Positions 36,582 to 39,584 of a stretch of DNA of 39,584 nt are shown here, piece after piece (position 1 is the first letter of the stretch; every line of letters begins with the position of its first letter). A program made the translations under genes and the position numbers. This stretch comes from an uncultured Prochlorococcus sp. (GTDB taxonomy: Bacteria > Cyanobacteriota > Cyanobacteriia > PCC-6307 > Cyanobiaceae), in the NCBI GenBank assembly GCA_902536455.1, contig CACAXN010000010.1, forward strand, positions 1 through 39,584, written 5' to 3'. The notes under the pieces were generated by a model, which saw only the letters and a list, made by a program, of their open reading frames with translations, had not been told where the DNA came from and did not search any database.

Positions 36582-37328
36582 TTATTTACCATCAAAGGGA
36601 GCAATATCGACAATCCGTTGAAAAAGATATCCTGTACCCCTTGCTGTCAATATCAATTCTGGATTTGCTGGATCAGCCTCTAGTTTGGATCTTAATCTTG
36701 ATATATGAACATCGACAACTCTTGTATCTACATGCCTCTCGGGAGTATATCCCCAAACTTCTTTCAAAATCTCTCCTCTACTAAACGGCTCTCCTGACCT
36801 ACTCACCAAAAGCTCTAAGAGACTAAATTCCATACCAGTTAATCTAATTCTCTCATCACTTTTAAAAACTTGTCTTCGATTTGTATCAATTTTTATATCC
36901 GTAACCAAAATTAATCCTGAATTAGGCATTCCAGGAATTTGCTCTTTGTCGATTCTTCTAAGAACGCACCTAATTCTAGCTTCTAACTCCTTTGGACTGA
37001 ATGGTTTTACTACGTAATCATCAGCTCCTAATTCTAAACCTGTTATCCTATCTGCAACATCTCCTAATGCAGTTAACATAACAATTGGGACATCAGAATC
37101 TTTCCTTAACTCTTGACAAACTCCATAACCATCTAGTTTTGGCATCATGACATCAAGTACTACTAAATCAGGTTCATAATCTTTAAATAACTTTAGTGCT
37201 TCTTTGCCATCACTTGCAGTTACAACTTTGTAGCCAATCATGGAGAGACGTGTCTCCAGAATTCTTCTAATACTTGCCTCGTCATCTGCGACAAGTATAG
37301 TTTCTTTAGTTTGACTAGATAGAGCCAT
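36582..37328 (-). CDS. rpaB: OmpR-type response regulator RpaB (Ycf27)
   Basis: RpaB is the essential cyanobacterial regulator that represses or activates light-responsive genes through HLR1 sites. The 248-residue protein has a receiver domain (about 10-125): ILVADDEASIRRIL, LVVLDVMMPKLDG with phospho-acceptor D59, TALGD, and VVKPFSPKELEARIR. An OmpR/PhoB winged helix follows (about 150-245: RIRLTGMEFSLLELLVSRSGEPFSRGEILKEVWGYTPERHVDTRVVDVHISRLRSKLE). The family's partner kinase, NblS/Hik33, is not adjacent. It is the first gene of the unit leading into plsX, with no gap, and is divergent from radA (107 bases). Confidence 0.95.
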   Translation of the reverse strand: MALSSQTKETILVADDEASIRRILETRLSMIGYKVVTASDGKEALKLFKDYEPDLVVLDVMMPKLDGYGVCQELRKDSDVPIVMLTALGDVADRITGLELGADDYVVKPFSPKELEARIRCVLRRIDKEQIPGMPNSGLILVTDIKIDTNRRQVFKSDERIRLTGMEFSLLELLVSRSGEPFSRGEILKEVWGYTPERHVDTRVVDVHISRLRSKLEADPANPELILTARGTGYLFQRIVDIAPFDGK

Positions 37329-37435
37329 TTGTTTCTATTAGCTAATCAGTAAGAGAATTTATTATTAACCTAATCTAACTTGTAGAGGGGCAATATCCCA
37401 AACATTCTAGTTCCATTACTTCATTCAGAGACTAA

Positions 37436-38797
37436 ATGTCTAGCAAATTATCTACTTTTATTTGTCAGAATTGCGGATCTGAAACTTCTCAATACTTCGG
37501 TAGATGCCTAAATTGCAACTCATGGAATTCCATTGTTGAAGAAATAAAAACTAAGAGATCTAAATATCAAGAAATAAAAAATATAAAAAATAATAAAAAA
37601 TCTATACCTTTTAAAGAGATTTCATCAAAAAAAATATCAAGATTTACAAGTGGTTTTAGAGAATTTGATCGAGTGCTAGGAGGTGGAATAGTACCTGGAT
37701 CTGTTGTTTTACTAGGAGGAGAACCAGGTATAGGTAAAAGCACAATAGTTCTTCAATCAGCAGGAAAAATATCTCTTAATGAGAAAGTTTTATATATAAC
37801 TGCAGAAGAATCTTTAGAACAAGTAAAAATTAGATGGGAAAGATTAAATCAAAACAGTACTGATTTACAAATTTTTGCAGAAACCAATTTATCCCAAATT
37901 ATTGAAGAGATCAAACGTGTAAATCCAAGTTTCGCAATTATTGATAGTATTCAAGCCATCTATAATCATGAAATGCAAAGTTCTCCAGGATCGGTTTCTC
38001 AAGTTAGAGAATGTTCATCTGAATTGCAAAATCTTGCCAAAGACAATAATATTGCTCTTCTAATAATTGGTCATGTAACCAAAGATGGTGCTTTAGCGGG
38101 CCCTAAAACTCTAGAGCATTTAGTTGATACAGTAATAAACTTTGAAGGAGATAATATTTCCTCACATAGATTACTGAGAAGTATAAAAAATCGATTTGGA
38201 TCAACCTTCGAGATTGGCATTTTTGAAATGCTTGAAGAGGGTTTACGAGAGATAAAAAACCCTAGTTCAATTTTTACAAATAAAGAAAACATTACAGGTG
38301 TGACAACTACGATTACAAATGAAGGCACTCGACCATTAGCAGTTGATATACAAGCACTGGTAAATAAAACTTTCTACAGCAACCCAAGACGTACTACAAC
38401 TGGAATAAGCATAAATAGATTGCATCAAATTCTAGCGGTTATTGAAAAACACGTAGGGATAAAATTATCTGAATTTGATTGTTATATAGCTACTGGTGGG
38501 GGTTTTGAGATTAATGATCCATCATCAGACTTAGGTGTAGCAATATCAATTTTATCGAGTTTGAAAAATATTCCTCCTTTGGCAAGTAGTTCATTTATTG
38601 GGGAATTGGGTTTAAGCGGTCAGGTTAGAAAATCGAATAACTTGCGGACAAAGATAGAAGAAGCTGTAAGACTAGGGATCAAAAATATCGTTGTGCCAAA
38701 ACTAGAGGAAGAACTCAATAATAATTTTCAAAATTTAATAAATATCAAAGAGATATCCAATATTAAAGAAGCAGTTGATTATTCTTTATTAAAATAA
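37436..38797 (+). CDS. radA: DNA repair protein RadA (Sms)
   Basis: RadA is a RecA-related, DnaB-type motor that processes recombination branches. The 453-residue protein has an N-terminal zinc ribbon (C10, C13, C24, C27: CQNC...CLNC), Walker A GGEPGIGKST (94-103), Walker B near FAIIDSIQ, the RadA-specific KNRFG (251-255), and a C-terminal Lon-protease-like domain (about 300-450) with GGGFEINDPSSDLGVAISILSS. ATG at 37436. It is divergent from rpaB and converges with ycf3, with stops 5 bases apart. It is intact and of normal length. Confidence 0.97.
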   Translation: MSSKLSTFICQNCGSETSQYFGRCLNCNSWNSIVEEIKTKRSKYQEIKNIKNNKKSIPFKEISSKKISRFTSGFREFDRVLGGGIVPGSVVLLGGEPGIGKSTIVLQSAGKISLNEKVLYITAEESLEQVKIRWERLNQNSTDLQIFAETNLSQIIEEIKRVNPSFAIIDSIQAIYNHEMQSSPGSVSQVRECSSELQNLAKDNNIALLIIGHVTKDGALAGPKTLEHLVDTVINFEGDNISSHRLLRSIKNRFGSTFEIGIFEMLEEGLREIKNPSSIFTNKENITGVTTTITNEGTRPLAVDIQALVNKTFYSNPRRTTTGISINRLHQILAVIEKHVGIKLSEFDCYIATGGGFEINDPSSDLGVAISILSSLKNIPPLASSSFIGELGLSGQVRKSNNLRTKIEEAVRLGIKNIVVPKLEEELNNNFQNLINIKEISNIKEAVDYSLLK

Positions 38798-38802
38798 AAA
38801 AA

Positions 38803-39324
38803 TCAAAGGTACATATCAATTGAGCTTCTGCCTGAGTTTTTCAACCAATTCTCAATATCTAGATACCCACCTGGATAAAGTCTCACTGCTTTAGACCAGA
38901 CTTCAGCAGCTTTATCAAACCAAATATCTCTCTGATCTAAATCACCATTTTGCTCAGCATATCTTCCCCTTTTTTCATAAATTAAACCTATATTTTTCAA
39001 GCATGATGGCTGTTTGGGATTTTCAACTAATGCTTTTTCATAAGTTTCAATAGACAAATCCTCTTCACCGTTACTCATATATATAATTGCCATATTTTTT
39101 AAAGTCTCACCCCTATCAATTTTATTTTCTTCAAGCAATAGGCTCTCTTTATAATAATCTAATGCTTCCGAATAATCCCCATTATTTTGTGCAGCTAAGC
39201 CATCTCTATAATAAATATATGCCTTTTTTTCTTTATCAGCGATTGGCATTATTTTTACAATAGATTCAGCAATTACAGTAAAAGCTTTATCAATAAAATT
39301 GTCTCTGTTTTGATTACTTGGCAC
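38803..39324 (-). CDS. ycf3: photosystem I assembly protein Ycf3 (TPR)
   Basis: Ycf3 is a TPR chaperone that helps assemble photosystem I on the thylakoid stromal face. The 173-residue protein matches plastid and cyanobacterial Ycf3 in length and order. Its N-terminus reads [20 protein letters not shown], followed by three TPR units: about 38-71 ([29 protein letters not shown]), 75-108 ([32 protein letters not shown]), and 109-152 with an insertion. The end is WLKNSGR. The start is GTG at 39324. It is divergent from the metal-binding gene at the right edge and converges with radA. Confidence 0.96.
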   Translation of the reverse strand: MPSNQNRDNFIDKAFTVIAESIVKIMPIADKEKKAYIYYRDGLAAQNNGDYSEALDYYKESLLLEENKIDRGETLKNMAIIYMSNGEEDLSIETYEKALVENPKQPSCLKNIGLIYEKRGRYAEQNGDLDQRDIWFDKAAEVWSKAVRLYPGGYLDIENWLKNSGRSSIDMYL

Positions 39325-39437
39325 TGCTCAAAATCTAATAAAATTAATATAGTAATTTAAAAAATAACTTTTTAAAAAGTCTATTACATTTATTATTATA
39401 GTTAAATATAAAGTTAAGCATTAATTTGCTTCTATCG

Positions 39438-39584
39438 TGAAAAATATGGAGAGCATTCAGTTAAGCGTCACAGGAATGAAGTGCGGAGGCTGTGTTAGTA
39501 CTGTTGAAAAAATATTGAATAATTCTGATGGTATTGAAAATGTTTCTGTTAACTTGCTTACTGAAAGTGCTTATTTTGAAATAA
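39438..39584 (+). CDS. heavy-metal-associated (HMA) domain gene, probable copper P-type ATPase, N-terminus only
   Basis: The gene runs off the right edge. The visible 49 residues (GTG at 39438, or ATG at 39447) form the start of an HMA domain: IQLSVTGMKCGGCVSTVEKIL, with the metal-binding GMxCxxC motif (Cys codons at 39480-39482 and 39489-39491), then GIENVSVNLLTESAYFEI. This fold occurs at the N-terminus of CopA/PacS/CtaA-type copper ATPases and in CopZ metallochaperones. A P-type ATPase is likely for this genomic neighbourhood in Prochlorococcus, from memory of the synteny, but the distinguishing parts are outside the window. Confidence 0.75.

Noticed and set aside
39367-39380. 14-base palindrome ACTTTTTAAAAAGT upstream of ycf3 and the HMA gene
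   Set aside because: It is almost all A and T, so it is easily explained by composition; no regulator motif is recognised.

Overview
The window is a compact, AT-rich cyanobacterial chromosome segment, almost certainly from a high-light-adapted Prochlorococcus. The evidence is very low GC, near-zero intergenic space, cyanobacterial NDH-1 subunits, chlM, ycf3, ycf34, rpaB/ycf27, plant-type carotenoid genes (pds, crtB), a Rubisco-operon LysR regulator, and single-copy housekeeping genes. I see no mobile element, phage gene, CRISPR array, rRNA or tRNA. No stretch over about 130 bases lacks a gene. Genes lie in short divergent or convergent blocks, often abutting or overlapping by a few bases, and nine genes appear to start with TTG.

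Layout. 1-2.3 kb: end of menC, then menE, with a DHNA-CoA-type thioesterase facing them (phylloquinone synthesis). 2.3-5.6 kb: ndhH, rsmH and an IscS/NifS-like cysteine desulfurase. 5.6-8.7 kb: an Rre1/Ycf29-like response regulator, chlM, purE, cysC and a bacterial SUI1/eIF1 homologue. 8.7-11.9 kb: trpB, a rhodanese and a large Asn/Lys-rich membrane-anchored unknown. 12-17.6 kb: gltA, ndhA-I-G-E, nadK, a CYTH/triphosphate-tunnel protein and a 61-residue unknown. 17.6-20.9 kb: a PedR-like small LuxR regulator, metF, a sugar-phosphate nucleotidyltransferase and scpA. 21-24.7 kb: ndhD and ndhF. 24.8-30 kb: a Z-ISO/NnrU-like membrane protein, rbcR, a DUF3172-like protein coupled to ndhM, then pds-crtB. 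30-32.6 kb: an RRM protein, a CCA/poly(A) nucleotidyltransferase, ycf34 and tsaB. 32.6-37.3 kb: the minus-strand unit rpaB-plsX-fabH-fabD-plsC. 37.4 kb to the end: radA, ycf3 and the start of a heavy-metal-binding-domain gene, probably a copper P-type ATPase.

Functionally the segment serves photosynthesis and its supply lines. It holds eight NDH-1 subunits (H, A, I, G, E, D, F, M), photosystem I assembly factors (Ycf3, Ycf34), chlorophyll, carotenoid and phylloquinone synthesis, fatty-acid initiation, phosphatidate formation, and four regulators (Rre1-like, PedR-like, RbcR, RpaB).

There is no obvious new multi-gene system. The points most worth a second look are: the roughly 124-residue N-terminal extension of PlsX with Ala/Val/Ser-rich helical repeats; the likely 15-cis-zeta-carotene isomerase close to pds/crtB; rpaB directly abutting the lipid operon; the cysteine tail of the PedR-like protein, encoded antisense to a neighbouring gene; an Arg-Arg in MenC where a catalytic Lys is expected; and several clean inverted repeats between genes.
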